Positions 1 to 9,289 are shown, counted from the stretch's first letter. The stretch: DNA of 48,627 nucleotides from an uncultured Mediterraneibacter sp. (GCF_934309415.1 NZ_CAKRDI010000024.1:1-48627), one strand, 5' to 3'. Numbers and translations are program-made. Notes: generated from the sequence alone by a model not told the origin.

Positions 1-3
1 AAC

Positions 4-46
4 AAAAAAGGAACCTCTCCTCAGTTATTTCTGAAGGAAAGATTCC
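4..46 (-). terminator. intrinsic terminator of lysS
   Basis: Read on the minus strand this is a long imperfect stem (GGAATCTTTCCTTCAG pairing with CTGAGGAGAGGTTCC around a 6-nt loop) followed at once by TTTTTT. It lies about 140 nt past the lysS stop codon and is oriented to end the lysS transcript. Nothing else is recognisable in 47-187. Confidence 0.8.
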
Positions 47-187
47 TATTTTATATCCTTTTTTCCAATACTCTTTAGAGCAATCCGTCACTTGAGCCCA
101 TATTTCTTCATCTCAAATTTCGAATTTGTTGTAGTTAGCGTTGTAGTAAACACTTTTTCGCCCTAAAGCAACTTGATCTTTTTTATT

Positions 188-2251
188 CTAATATAATTTT
201 GCACCAGCCGGGATGTGGTTATCAACCATCAGGAGATGAAGTTCTTCACCCTCTGAATTCTTAAGGTTGTTTACCGCTGAAATCAGCATACCTTCGGAAG
301 CGATTCCCATCATCTTTCTCGGTGGCAGGTTCACAATAGCGATTGCTGTCTTACCAACCAGTTCTTCCGGCTCATAATACTCATGAATACCACTTAAGAT
401 CACACGATCCTTGCGTACTCCGTCGTCCAGTGTAAACTTCAGAAGCTTCTTTGACTTCGGTACTGCTTCGCAAGCCAGAATCTTCACTGCACGAAAATCA
501 GATTTTGCAAATGTTTCGAAATCTACCATTTCCTCAAAGATTGGTTCAATCTTTGCATTAGAGAAATCAATCTTTTCGTTTGCTGTAAAAAATCCATTAT
601 TGTCATCTCCTACTGTTGCAGATTCTTGACCTTTTTTATTCTCGCTTGCGCCCACTGTTTTCATTGTCGGGAAGAGCAGTACGTCTCTGATCGCCTCAGC
701 GCCTGTCAGAAGCATGCACATACGGTCGATACCGAACCCAATACCACCTGTAGGCGGCATACCAATCTCCAGTGCGTTCATGAAGTCTTCATCTGTTGTG
801 TTAGCTTCATCATCGCCCTGTGCAAGCAGTTCTTCCTGCGCTTTGAAACGCTCTCTCTGATCGATTGGATCATTCAGCTCAGAGTATGCATTTGCCATTT
901 CCCATCCGTTCATGAAGAACTCAAAACGCTCTACATATTCCGGATTCTCCGGTTTCTTCTTTGTCAGTGGAGAGATCTCAACCGGGTGATCCATAACGAA
1001 TGTCGGCTGAAGAAGGTGCTCCTCTACGAACTCCTCGAAGAAGAGGTTTAAGATATCACCTTTCTTATGTCTCTCTTCAAATTCTACATTATGCTCTTTT
1101 GCAAGCTCTCTTGCCTGCTCCAGAGTCTCAACTTCATTCCAGTCAACACCGGCATATTTCTTAACAGCATCAACCATTGTGATACGTTCGAACGGCTTAC
1201 CGAGATCCATCTCGATTCCCTTGTATACGATCTGAGTTGTTCCAAGAACTTCCTGTGCAACAAAACGGTACAGGTTCTCTGTCAGATCCATCATGCCGTG
1301 ATAATCTGTATATGCCTGATAAAGCTCCATCAGAGTAAATTCCGGATTGTGTCTTGTATCAAGACCTTCATTACGGAATACACGTCCGATCTCGTATACT
1401 TTCTCAAGACCACCAACAATCAGTCTCTTCAGATAAAGCTCAAGAGAAATACGAAGTTTCAAGTCTTCGTTCAGTGCGTTAAAGTGTGTCTCAAACGGTC
1501 TTGCTGCTGCTCCACCTGCATTTGCTACAAGCATCGGAGTCTCAACTTCCATGAATCCTTCTCCACTTAAGTATTTACGGATTGCGCTGAGAATCTTGGA
1601 ACGTTTGATAAATGTATCTTTTGTGTCAGCATTCATGATCAGATCTACATATCTCTGACGGTAACGTGTATCTGTATCTGTCAGACCATGGAACTTCTCC
1701 GGAAGCATCTGTAAGCTCTTAGAGAGAAGTGTCATCTTCTCTGCGTGAATGGAGATCTCTCCTGTTCTTGTTCTGAAAGCAAATCCTTCCAATCCGAAGA
1801 TATCACCGATATCAGATTTCTTGAAATCAGCGTAAGAGTCTGTTCCGATTGCATCTCTTGCTACATATACCTGGATATTTCCCTGTAAATCCTGAATGTT
1901 GCAGAAAGAAGCTTTTCCCATTACTCTCTTGAACATCATACGTCCTGCGATTGCCACATGGATCGGATTTGCATCCATGATGTTACGTCTCTCTTCGTAA
2001 TCGTTCTTAAGAACTTCTTTCTTCTGTTCCTCATCAAGTCCCTCTACTTCAGGCTCTTTGCGGTCTTTTAAAAGCTCTGCCTCATGTGCCTCATAAAGAT
2101 TCTTCACTTCAAGTGAGTGATGTGTCTGATTGAATTTTGTAATCTGAAATGGATCTTTTCCATTCTGCTGCAGTTCTGCCAGTTTATCACGGCGAACCTT
2201 TCTTAACTGATTTACATCTGGTTCCTGTGTGTTCTTCTGGTTCTGTCCCAC
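188..2251 (-). CDS. lysS: lysyl-tRNA synthetase, class II, with C-terminal tRNA-binding domain
   Basis: Charges tRNA-Lys with lysine in the cytoplasm. An N-terminal OB-fold anticodon-binding domain is followed by the class II catalytic core, with motif 2 seen as FRNEGLDTRHNPEFT and motif 3 as GIGFGIDRM. After a Gly/Asn-rich linker, residues ~576-687 form an EMAP/MetRS-beta type OB fold (VPKSKKLLKF, SGIHEYYEPEELVGK, PPRKMMG, EGML). Ordinary bacterial LysRS is about 500 residues and lacks this domain. The open frame runs upstream to an ATG at 2392, but those 47 codons cover a family A repeat. I chose GTG at 2251, which has AGGAG 8 nt upstream and begins MGQNQKNTQEPD, giving 687 residues. greA lies upstream on the same strand. 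Confidence 0.93.
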   Translation of the reverse strand: MGQNQKNTQEPDVNQLRKVRRDKLAELQQNGKDPFQITKFNQTHHSLEVKNLYEAHEAELLKDRKEPEVEGLDEEQKKEVLKNDYEERRNIMDANPIHVAIAGRMMFKRVMGKASFCNIQDLQGNIQVYVARDAIGTDSYADFKKSDIGDIFGLEGFAFRTRTGEISIHAEKMTLLSKSLQMLPEKFHGLTDTDTRYRQRYVDLIMNADTKDTFIKRSKILSAIRKYLSGEGFMEVETPMLVANAGGAAARPFETHFNALNEDLKLRISLELYLKRLIVGGLEKVYEIGRVFRNEGLDTRHNPEFTLMELYQAYTDYHGMMDLTENLYRFVAQEVLGTTQIVYKGIEMDLGKPFERITMVDAVKKYAGVDWNEVETLEQARELAKEHNVEFEERHKKGDILNLFFEEFVEEHLLQPTFVMDHPVEISPLTKKKPENPEYVERFEFFMNGWEMANAYSELNDPIDQRERFKAQEELLAQGDDEANTTDEDFMNALEIGMPPTGGIGFGIDRMCMLLTGAEAIRDVLLFPTMKTVGASENKKGQESATVGDDNNGFFTANEKIDFSNAKIEPIFEEMVDFETFAKSDFRAVKILACEAVPKSKKLLKFTLDDGVRKDRVILSGIHEYYEPEELVGKTAIAIVNLPPRKMMGIASEGMLISAVNNLKNSEGEELHLLMVDNHIPAGAKLY

Positions 2252-2335
2252 GGTCTGTTCTCCTTCCTGTTCTTTCCCATTCTGAAATCCTGCATCCAGC
2301 CATATATTACTAAACGTCCTGCGGCGTCTTCCTTT

Positions 2336-2400
2336 GTTACTGTTCACTCCCAGGTCAATCACTCCGCTGATTAGCATGGAGGATGCACGCATTGTTTCAG
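2336..2400. repeat. family A palindromic repeat, partial copy
   Basis: Matches the first ~60 nt of the composite copies at 10188 and 41577 (GTTACTGTTCACTCCC, then AATCACTCCGCTGATT, then GGAGGATGCACG). It lies between greA and the proposed lysS start. Read on the minus strand it opens a false N-terminal extension of lysS beginning MRASSMLISGVID. Confidence 0.85.
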
Positions 2401-2438
2401 ATTTCCTTCAAATTTATTCCGCCCTTTTTAAGCGAATT

Positions 2439-2464
2439 CAGACCTCTTATAATTAAGAGGTCTG
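2439..2464. other. perfect hairpin between greA and lysS
   Basis: CAGACCTCTT and AAGAGGTCTG form a 10-bp perfect stem around a 6-nt AT loop, 20 nt past the greA stop. No long T-run follows on either strand, so it may be a processing or weak termination signal rather than a strong terminator. Confidence 0.6.
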
Positions 2465-2484
2465 TCCTGAATATCTTATGTTAA

Positions 2485-2967
2485 TTATGAACGTTTGATA
2501 TCAAGTACTTTGTACTGAATCACTCCTGCCTGAGTCTCAACATCTACAACATCGTTGACTTTCTTGCCCATCAGAGCCTGACCAACCGGAGACTCATTAG
2601 AGATCTTTCCTTCCAGACTGTTTGCTTCTGTTGAACCAACAATCTTGAATTCCATCTCTTCATCAAATGTGATATCAAATACTTTTACAGTACATCCTAC
2701 ATTGATCTTATCAAGATCAACTTCATCCTCTACTACTACTTCTGCATTCTTCAGAATTGCTTCCAGTTCTTCGATACGAGCTTCGATGTCTCTCTGCTCA
2801 TCTTTCGCTGCATCATACTCAGCGTTCTCTGAAAGGTCTCCCTGTTCTCTTGCTTCTTTAATTTTACCTGCTACTTCTTTTCTCTTTACTACTTTCAGGT
2901 TCTCGAGCTCATCCTCAAGTGCCTTTAATCCGGCATAAGTAAGTAATCTCTTTTTAGCCTCTGCCAT
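2485..2967 (-). CDS. greA: transcription elongation factor GreA
   Basis: Rescues backtracked RNA polymerase by stimulating transcript cleavage through the secondary channel. The 160-residue length is typical. The N-terminal coiled coil is clear (residues ~8-75), with the acidic tip motif [16 protein letters not shown] that positions Mg2+ in the polymerase active site. The C-terminal FKBP-like domain carries the usual [13 protein letters not shown] signature. AAAGGAAG precedes the ATG. It lies just upstream of lysS, a common Firmicutes arrangement, and dusB is further upstream. Confidence 0.97.
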   Translation of the reverse strand: MAEAKKRLLTYAGLKALEDELENLKVVKRKEVAGKIKEAREQGDLSENAEYDAAKDEQRDIEARIEELEAILKNAEVVVEDEVDLDKINVGCTVKVFDITFDEEMEFKIVGSTEANSLEGKISNESPVGQALMGKKVNDVVDVETQAGVIQYKVLDIKRS

Positions 2968-3104
2968 CGGTCTTGCTTCCTTTCTGATTGTTCTTTTCTG
3001 TCTATGCTTTTACAGGATTTTCCAGTTCCTGTCTGCTGTCATTTAAGTCTATTTCGCAATTTCAATATTATACTCAAACTACTACTTTATGTCAAGTGAT
3101 TTTA

Positions 3105-4073
3105 TCAGTCAGGAAGCCGTCTTTCCAGCAGTTCTTCCAGCTCTGCATAAGACTCTACGCGATTGATTTCTTCTCTTAATTTTGCGGAACCCTGAAGTCC
3201 CTTTGTGTACCAGGCTACATGCTTGCGCATCTCACGAATTCCCAGATATTCTCCTTTATACTGCAACTGCAGTCTGGCATGTCTGAGCATCATTTCCCGT
3301 ACTTCTCTTCTCGTCGGTCTGTCCGGAAGCTGTCCTGTCTGCTCATAAGCGATCATTTCAGAAAATATCCACGGATTTCCCTGCGCTCCTCTTGCAATCA
3401 TGATTCCGTCACAACCAGTCTGTTTCACCAGTTCTTCCGCTTTCTGTGGGCTTGTCACATCTCCATTTCCGATTACCGGAATAGAGACCGCTTCTTTCAC
3501 CTGTCGGATGATCTCCCAGTCTGCAGTTCCGCTGTAATACTGTTCCCTTGTTCTTCCATGAACAGCTACAGCCGCTGCTCCGGCATCTTCGATAATCTTT
3601 GCAATTTCCACTGCATTAATGCATGTATCATCAAATCCTTTTCTGATCTTCACTGTCACAGGTTTATTGATCGCTTTTACCATGGCGCTGACAATTTCAT
3701 GTACCAGCTTCGGATTCTTCATTAAAGCGGATCCTTCTCCGTTCTTCACTACTTTTGGCACAGGACATCCCATGTTAATATCCATAATGTCAAATGGACG
3801 CTCTTCCACACGCTTTGCCATCTCACTCATAATCTTCGGATCCGATCCAAAAAACTGAAGAGAGACCGGCTGCTCATCCGGATGGATTTCAAGCAGAGTC
3901 TCTGTATTTTTATTATTGTATAAAATTGCCTTCGCACTGACCATCTCCATGCAGAGGAGACCTGCACCCTGTTCTTTACATAACAGACGAAACGGCAGGT
4001 CAGTTACACCTGCCATAGGTCCTAAAATATAGCGGTTTTCTAAAGTTACATTTCCTATTTTCAACTGTTTCAT
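3105..4073 (-). CDS. dusB: tRNA-dihydrouridine synthase (DusB type)
   Basis: FMN-dependent enzyme reducing uridines in the tRNA D-loop. It is a TIM-barrel protein of 322 residues starting MKQLKIGNV. Visible signatures are LGPMAGVTDLPFR at the FMN site, MDINMGCPVPKV (the catalytic-cysteine region, MGCP), VTVKIRKGF, AVHGRTREQYYSG, and IGNGDV followed by IMIARGAQGNPW for phosphate binding. The C-terminal helical domain is complete. It is probably the first gene of a dusB-greA-lysS transcription unit, with a 137-nt gap to greA. Confidence 0.95.
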   Translation of the reverse strand: MKQLKIGNVTLENRYILGPMAGVTDLPFRLLCKEQGAGLLCMEMVSAKAILYNNKNTETLLEIHPDEQPVSLQFFGSDPKIMSEMAKRVEERPFDIMDINMGCPVPKVVKNGEGSALMKNPKLVHEIVSAMVKAINKPVTVKIRKGFDDTCINAVEIAKIIEDAGAAAVAVHGRTREQYYSGTADWEIIRQVKEAVSIPVIGNGDVTSPQKAEELVKQTGCDGIMIARGAQGNPWIFSEMIAYEQTGQLPDRPTRREVREMMLRHARLQLQYKGEYLGIREMRKHVAWYTKGLQGSAKLREEINRVESYAELEELLERRLPD

Positions 4074-4448
4074 TATGATTTATTCTCTTTCTTTCCCAGC
4101 AGATCTGAACTTCTTTTTATCAAACTATTTTCTGCAATTATTTACCTTGATTTTACCCGAATAAAAATGATATGAGTGTCAAAAGGTCTTTTGTCACTTC
4201 AAGGCTATCTCCAAATAATAGAATATCCAAAAAGTATTTTCAGATTTCCACAGAATATTTTCATATAAAAATTGCCAGAATCTCAGCTACAGCAAGTGTC
4301 TTTTCTTCTGAAAGTACTCCCTTTCTCACCTCAATCCTGGCATCATCATATTAAAATTTCTCTTAAAAGTCAATGTAACAGCTAATAGATTATTTATGAT
4401 ACCAGCGTTAATGTTACTGTTCACAGGTAACCTGTAAACAGTAACGTG
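4074..4448. other. intergenic region with a GTGTCAAAAG palindrome and a family A hairpin
   Basis: This 375-nt AT-rich gap separates dusB from the end of the ligase operon. It holds a near-perfect palindrome at 4176-4197 (GTG-t-CAAAAG-gt-CTTTTG-t-CAC) that could be a protein-binding site in the dusB promoter region, and the family A hairpin at 4413-4445. I see no credible coding sequence; a 60-codon plus-strand frame here has no ribosome binding site. Confidence 0.5.
4413..4445. repeat. family A minimal hairpin
   Basis: GTTACTGTT-c-ACAGGT and ACCTGT-a-AACAGTAAC form an almost perfect inverted repeat of 33 nt. It starts 3 nt past the stop codon of the AMP-ligase gene and so will form a 3'-end hairpin in that transcript. 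Confidence 0.85.
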
Positions 4449-5981
4449 TTAATATCTTTTAATTTTTCTAGATGCAGTCTTCTCAAATTCTGTCTCTCTT
4501 ACAATCAGGCTGTAAATCTTCTTGTAAGCCGGTGCTCCCTGATTATATGCATCGATCAGTTTCTGAAGTTCTTTTCGAAGTTCTTCTTCGTCTTTGATTT
4601 CCTGTTTCTTTGCATATTCCAGATCCGGAAAGATTTCTGCTTCGATCACGCCTTTGGCCTCACGGACAAGCACTTCCTGTACGAGTCTGGATGTACTTAA
4701 TTTATTTTCCAGCTCTTCCGGAGAGACATTTTCACCATTTTTTGTGATGATGAGATTTTTCTTACGACCTGTAAGATAAATAAATCCATCCTCATCCACA
4801 TAGCCCAGATCTCCTGTTCTGAGCCATCCATCCCGCAATGCTTCAGCAGTTTCTTCCGGCATTTTATAATAGCCCTGCATCACACTGCTGCCACGTACCC
4901 ACAGTTCTCCGTCTTCTGTCTTTGCTTCACAGTTCGGGAGTAGTTTCCCAACAGAATTTTTGCGGATATCCCACGCAACCGTTGTACTGATAACCGGAGA
5001 GCACTCCGTCATTCCATAGCCCTGTAAAATCGTAATTCCATATCTTTCAAACAGATCAATGTAATCTGGATTGAGATAAGCTCCTCCACTGCAGATAGTA
5101 TGGAACTGCTCTCCAAACACTTCTTTTTTCACAATCTCTTCCGGCAGTCCTTTTGCATCTTCCAGCTTCTTCGCAAGTGTCTCGATCATAAGCGGAACCA
5201 TAAGGATCATATTCGGTTTAAATAATTTGATATTCTTTGCCACACGCATCAGAGAATCATTGATACAGATCACAGATCCGAGAGAAATTCCTTTCAGGAT
5301 ATCCATGCTCAGGCAGTATGCATGATGAATCGGAAGTACTGACAAGATCACATTTCCCTCCGGAATTCTCATATCCAGACAGGTAGCATTTTCTGCAAGA
5401 TTTCTGTGTGTGAGCATAACCCCTTTGCTCTTTCCTGTGGTTCCTGATGTAAACATGATCGTACAGAGCTGATCTGGATCTATTTCTTCTGTATTCGTTT
5501 TCTCTGCAGTTGTTCTCTCTTCTTCCTGCATTAATCTGCTAAGAGAAAGTACATCATCCTTATGCTCTTCTTGCTGCATGGAGATAATATATTTCAGCTT
5601 CGGGCATTTTTCTTTTGCAGCTGTGATCATATCTTTTCTGATCTCATCAAGAACCAGTACAGTCACATCTGCACGGTTCAGAAGTTCACACAGATCCTCT
5701 GCCGGAAGAGAAACGTCCAGAGGAACTGCCACACTTCCACTATTTACAATTCCAAGATAAGAGGCGATCCACAAATAAGACGTAGCACCAATCACTGCAA
5801 TATGTTTTCTCTGTTCACCCAATGTCCGGATCACATCTGTAATTCTTTCGCTGTCTGTTTTCAATTCTGAATATGTTTTGGCTTTTATTACATTTTTGCC
5901 TGCTTTATAACGCACTGCATCTTCATTTCCAAATCGTCGTTCTGCATCTGTGAGAATTTCACGAATCGTACTATACTTCAT
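4449..5981 (-). CDS. AMP-forming acyl-CoA/acyl-ACP ligase (ANL superfamily)
   Basis: Activates a carboxylic acid, probably a fatty acid, as acyl-AMP and transfers it to a thiol. All core motifs are present in 510 residues: P-loop FTSGTTGKSKG at 177-187, GYGMTECSP, WLRTGDLGYVDEDGF, the hinge GRKKNLIITKNGENVSPEE, and the catalytic lysine at 506 in TASRKIKRY at the very C-terminus. There is no fused carrier domain. An acyl carrier protein gene lies 132 nt upstream, so loading that carrier is the likely job (inference). A free-standing CoA ligase or adenylation enzyme for a non-fatty acid cannot be excluded. GAGAGGG precedes the ATG. It is the last gene of the TetR-associated operon. Confidence 0.9.
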   Translation of the reverse strand: MKYSTIREILTDAERRFGNEDAVRYKAGKNVIKAKTYSELKTDSERITDVIRTLGEQRKHIAVIGATSYLWIASYLGIVNSGSVAVPLDVSLPAEDLCELLNRADVTVLVLDEIRKDMITAAKEKCPKLKYIISMQQEEHKDDVLSLSRLMQEEERTTAEKTNTEEIDPDQLCTIMFTSGTTGKSKGVMLTHRNLAENATCLDMRIPEGNVILSVLPIHHAYCLSMDILKGISLGSVICINDSLMRVAKNIKLFKPNMILMVPLMIETLAKKLEDAKGLPEEIVKKEVFGEQFHTICSGGAYLNPDYIDLFERYGITILQGYGMTECSPVISTTVAWDIRKNSVGKLLPNCEAKTEDGELWVRGSSVMQGYYKMPEETAEALRDGWLRTGDLGYVDEDGFIYLTGRKKNLIITKNGENVSPEELENKLSTSRLVQEVLVREAKGVIEAEIFPDLEYAKKQEIKDEEELRKELQKLIDAYNQGAPAYKKIYSLIVRETEFEKTASRKIKRY

Positions 5982-6113
5982 CCTTTTCCCTCTCTTTTTT
6001 ACAGATGTCCAGAATGCCTCTGGTTATCTGTTCCTTCAAATTTCGATATTTTATAATCTGCTAAATTTTTTACATTATTTACAAGGATTGCTATAAACCC
6101 ATGAAGCACGCTG

Positions 6114-6338
6114 CTATTTCAAAGACTCCAGATAATCAACTGCTTCCTGTACTGTAAGAATTCCTGCTGCCTTTTCCTGTTCAATCTCCACATCCAGTTC
6201 ATCTTCGATTTCTCCAAGCATACTCATAAAATCAAAGGATGTAAATCCAAGATCTTCCATAAAACGTGATTCCGGATGTACATTCTCCGGCTCTACTTCT
6301 ACATAATTACAAATGATTTCTACTAACTGATCAAACAT
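6114..6338 (-). CDS. acyl carrier protein / phosphopantetheine-binding protein
   Basis: Small acidic carrier of 74 residues. The phosphopantetheine attachment site is Ser34 in DLGFTSFDFM, a TSFD form rather than the DSLD of the housekeeping fatty-acid ACP, suggesting a dedicated carrier. The four-helix pattern and high Glu/Asp content fit. It sits between the condensation-domain gene and the ligase. Its ribosome-binding region is the same 18-nt block found before the ligase gene. No phosphopantetheinyl transferase is in the window, so the cellular enzyme would have to prime it. Confidence 0.92.
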   Translation of the reverse strand: MFDQLVEIICNYVEVEPENVHPESRFMEDLGFTSFDFMSMLGEIEDELDVEIEQEKAAGILTVQEAVDYLESLK

Positions 6339-6458
6339 GATTTTCCCTCTCTTTTTTATGTTTCGTTTTCTTCTTCATAAGTTCCCCACAAACCAGAATC
6401 TGTTTAAAAAAGATTTTCTGCAAAATTTTCCTGACAGATCTCTTCTCTAGAGTGTGTC

Positions 6459-7877
6459 TTACACAAGCTTTATAATCTCCCCGATTGTCAGGTCCGGATT
6501 CTCTGCACCTTTAAACATAATCTTGCAGAGATAATAGTACAGATACTCCAGTTCTTCTCTTGATACGGCTTTTACCTGATGTTCAAAATTGAAGTCCAGT
6601 CCATTATCTTCCGGGCGGTGCATTACGGTAAGATACATGGCCTGTGTTGTCATTCCATTCGGATACCATTTTGTTTTATATTTAATTCCACCAAGATTAT
6701 CCAAACCCTTTTCCTGAAGTGTCATTGGCTGATAAGTCAGTGACATCGGCTCATAAGTCAGTCCTTTATGTGGCTGTGGATATGTTTTTGAACGATACGC
6801 AAAATACTCTGTCGGATTGTAATTTGCATGACGGAACATCTCATTCTGTCTGTCACGGATCTCATAAACCGCATCAATGAATTTCACGTCCTCTGAAAAC
6901 ACGGTTCTGAACGGGAAAGAATGAATTCTTGTTCCACCGGACTTCTTTTCTTTTAAAGTTGCTCTTCTTGCAATGGCATTATTAATAGAGACATCTTCCT
7001 GTCCGTTCATCTTCTGAAAATAAGTTCGGAGTCCCATCAAAAGCAGGCATGCCAGTGACACATGATAATTCTCGCAGAAATCCATCAGGCGTCTGGTCGG
7101 TTCTTCTTCCAGATGAAAAATATCCAACGCAGAGGTGACATCATCTGTAGCATTGAATGCAGTGCGGAGATGATCATTTTTTAACATCTCTCTTGCCGAA
7201 TCCAGTTTTTCAGTTCCCTTAATTCCATTGTAAATCGGCTCAGAAGATTCGATCATTTTCTCAAAGAATTCCCTGTCTCTGAGCTGTGCTCTGCTTCCTG
7301 CTTCATATGCAAGATCTTTCTGCAGCTGATCTATGTAAGAACACATATCTTTTGGATACGGAACGCCTTCATATTTTGCATTACAATACAGTTCAATAAT
7401 GTCTTTCAGAAATGCGATCAATGACTGCGCATCCACAACCATATGATGTCCAAGGAAATACACCCCGTTAAATCCATCAGAAGTCCTGATCATCGTAATC
7501 TTTGTCATTGGAGAATCTGAAAATCTGAATGGTACGGTTGTCCACTTCTGCATGGTCTTTGCAGCTTCATCCATAGAGACATCTGAAAAATCCACAAATC
7601 CAATCTCGCGTTCTGCACGATCCTGTTCCGGACTGACAATATACTGATAGACCGTTCCTTCTTTGTCCTTCGCAAAGCGGATACGCATGCCTTCGTTTCT
7701 TTCATATGCTTTGTAAATAGATTCTTTCAGAACATCCCAGTCCAAATCCGTACCGATTGTCAGGCTTGTTCCTATATTCAGCACTGCTGCATTCGGGCAA
7801 TACGGCAGATAATATAAATGAAATTTCTGTGCTACGGTTAATGGATAGACTTTATACCCTTTTCTTATTTTCATCAT
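6459..7877 (-). CDS. condensation-domain / HHxxxD acyltransferase-like protein
   Basis: A stand-alone protein of 472 residues with the size and active-site pattern of NRPS condensation domains and related alcohol O-acyltransferases. HHMVVDA at 144-150 matches HHxxxDG with Ala in the last place. The start YPLTVAQKFHLYY resembles the C1 region. Such enzymes transfer an acyl group from a carrier to an amine or hydroxyl, and the adjacent carrier protein is the obvious donor (inference). It starts within the stop of the hydrolase gene (ATGA overlap) after GGGGGAG, so the two are translationally coupled. The acceptor substrate is unknown. Confidence 0.85.
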   Translation of the reverse strand: MMKIRKGYKVYPLTVAQKFHLYYLPYCPNAAVLNIGTSLTIGTDLDWDVLKESIYKAYERNEGMRIRFAKDKEGTVYQYIVSPEQDRAEREIGFVDFSDVSMDEAAKTMQKWTTVPFRFSDSPMTKITMIRTSDGFNGVYFLGHHMVVDAQSLIAFLKDIIELYCNAKYEGVPYPKDMCSYIDQLQKDLAYEAGSRAQLRDREFFEKMIESSEPIYNGIKGTEKLDSAREMLKNDHLRTAFNATDDVTSALDIFHLEEEPTRRLMDFCENYHVSLACLLLMGLRTYFQKMNGQEDVSINNAIARRATLKEKKSGGTRIHSFPFRTVFSEDVKFIDAVYEIRDRQNEMFRHANYNPTEYFAYRSKTYPQPHKGLTYEPMSLTYQPMTLQEKGLDNLGGIKYKTKWYPNGMTTQAMYLTVMHRPEDNGLDFNFEHQVKAVSREELEYLYYYLCKIMFKGAENPDLTIGEIIKLV

Positions 7878-8860
7878 TTTATGACTCCCCCTATAAATGA
7901 ATCCATCGCTCTCTCATAAGCTTCTCTGTCTTTGTAATAACTCTCACAGTGTCCCGAACCTCTGACAATTAATTTTTTCTTTGGCGAAGCACAGTTTTCG
8001 TAAATCTCCTCACACATTCTGCATGGAACGAATGTGTCTGCATCTCCATGGATCAAAAGCACCGGTACTTTTGCTTTTCGTACTTCCCTTGCTGCATTAC
8101 ATTCATCCAGTCCATAACCTGCCTGTTTTCTGTTAATGACATCCGCAATCTGAATCATCGGGAAAGCCGGCAGATGATACATACTGTGAAGAACATGTGT
8201 AAATACCTCTTTCGGTGAAGTAAACGCACAGTCTGCGATAATCCCCTTCACCTGATCTGGCAGTTCCAGTCCACTGGTCATGAGAACAGTTGCACCACCC
8301 ATAGAATTTCCATGTAGAAGAATCTGCACCTTCTCGCCATTTTCCTGAATCATCCATTCGATCCAGCGCTGTGCATCAAAACGGTCCATACAGCCAAACC
8401 CGATATATTTCCCTTCGCTCTGTCCATGTGCCCGCTGATCCACCAGCAGTACATTGTAGCCACGTTTCAGATAATAATTGGAAATACTTCCGTAATCTGC
8501 AAGTCCCTGACTTGTATAGCCGTGGAAACAGATCACTGCTTTGGTATGAGCCAGATATTCTGAGTCATTTTCTGACTCTGAACTGTTGATTCCCTGAAAA
8601 TAAGTTCCGTGAAGTTTCAGTCCATCCTGAGAGCGAATCCAGACATCTTTATGTGGCTGTTTCATCATCCACTCTCTGCACTGTTTCATCTGTGGGAAAT
8701 ATTGTTCCCAGTCTACTCCTGCCATCTTGATCGTGCGTTCCGTCTTTGCGTTATAACGCATCATTGTTCTTCGGTAAAAATATGCACTTCCTCCTGCTTC
8801 GGCTGACACAAGACCCAAGAATCCCGCAAGTGCCGCCAGCTTTCCCCAACGCATCTTCAT
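7874..8860 (-). CDS. membrane-anchored alpha/beta hydrolase
   Basis: Serine hydrolase of 328 residues with an N-terminal hydrophobic segment (about 8-29) followed by YFYRRTMM, which suggests a signal anchor with the catalytic domain at the membrane face. The triad is intact: Ser186 in HGNSMGG, Asp275 in HGDADTFVP and His304 in GSGHCESYY. FHGYTSQG and DQRAHGQSEG give the oxyanion region and lid boundary. It begins 1 nt after the SCP2-like gene and overlaps the condensation gene by 4 nt. In this operon it could act as a thioesterase, lipase or transesterase; the sequence does not decide. Confidence 0.9.
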   Translation of the reverse strand: MKMRWGKLAALAGFLGLVSAEAGGSAYFYRRTMMRYNAKTERTIKMAGVDWEQYFPQMKQCREWMMKQPHKDVWIRSQDGLKLHGTYFQGINSSESENDSEYLAHTKAVICFHGYTSQGLADYGSISNYYLKRGYNVLLVDQRAHGQSEGKYIGFGCMDRFDAQRWIEWMIQENGEKVQILLHGNSMGGATVLMTSGLELPDQVKGIIADCAFTSPKEVFTHVLHSMYHLPAFPMIQIADVINRKQAGYGLDECNAAREVRKAKVPVLLIHGDADTFVPCRMCEEIYENCASPKKKLIVRGSGHCESYYKDREAYERAMDSFIGGVIK

Positions 8861-8861
8861 T

Positions 8862-9275
8862 CTATTTCACCTGTACCTTTTTTACCTCAGCTTTTTCAGC
8901 TGCTTTTGCTTCTTTCCCGGTCTCTTTTCCTGCCGCTTTCTGTGCCGCTTTTCTGCTGTCGATCAGCTCTTTCAGTCTCAGAGCCTTGTCGATATTTCCT
9001 TCCACTTTCAACTTCCCAAGTGTTACTGCAAGAACCGGATCCAGCTTCCCATCATTGATCTTAAATAAAGTTTCTGCAGAGCAGATGAAAATGGCATCTC
9101 TGTCATAATATTCGTATGGCTCTACGGAAAGGATTCCATCCTTTACCTCTGCATAAAAGATACCTTCTGCCTCGCCTGTTACATTAAACTGAAATGCAAG
9201 ATGTTCATCTACATTACTTACATCTGCTTCCATCATCATTCCTTTTACTTTTGAAAACATTTCTGCGTATGTCAT
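8862..9275 (-). CDS. SCP2 sterol-binding-fold lipid carrier protein
   Basis: A 137-residue protein matching the SCP2 fold pattern: an amphipathic N-terminus, beta strands with FQFNVTGEAEGIFYAEV, and the closing motif DPVLAVTLGKLKVEGNIDKALRLKEL. A Lys/Ala/Glu-rich tail (about 112-137) could contact membranes or partners. SCP2-like domains bind fatty acyl chains or other lipids in a hydrophobic cavity. It is the first gene of the operon, read from the promoter that carries the TetR-type operators, with GGAGGA before the ATG. Confidence 0.85.
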   Translation of the reverse strand: MTYAEMFSKVKGMMMEADVSNVDEHLAFQFNVTGEAEGIFYAEVKDGILSVEPYEYYDRDAIFICSAETLFKINDGKLDPVLAVTLGKLKVEGNIDKALRLKELIDSRKAAQKAAGKETGKEAKAAEKAEVKKVQVK

Positions 9276-9289
9276 TGTTTTCCTCCTTT

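Noticed and set aside
4176..4197. GTGTCAAAAGGTCTTTTGTCAC palindrome as a terminator
   Set aside because: The two arms are separated by only 2 nt and no T-run follows, so it is a poor RNA hairpin; kept only as a possible protein-binding site.
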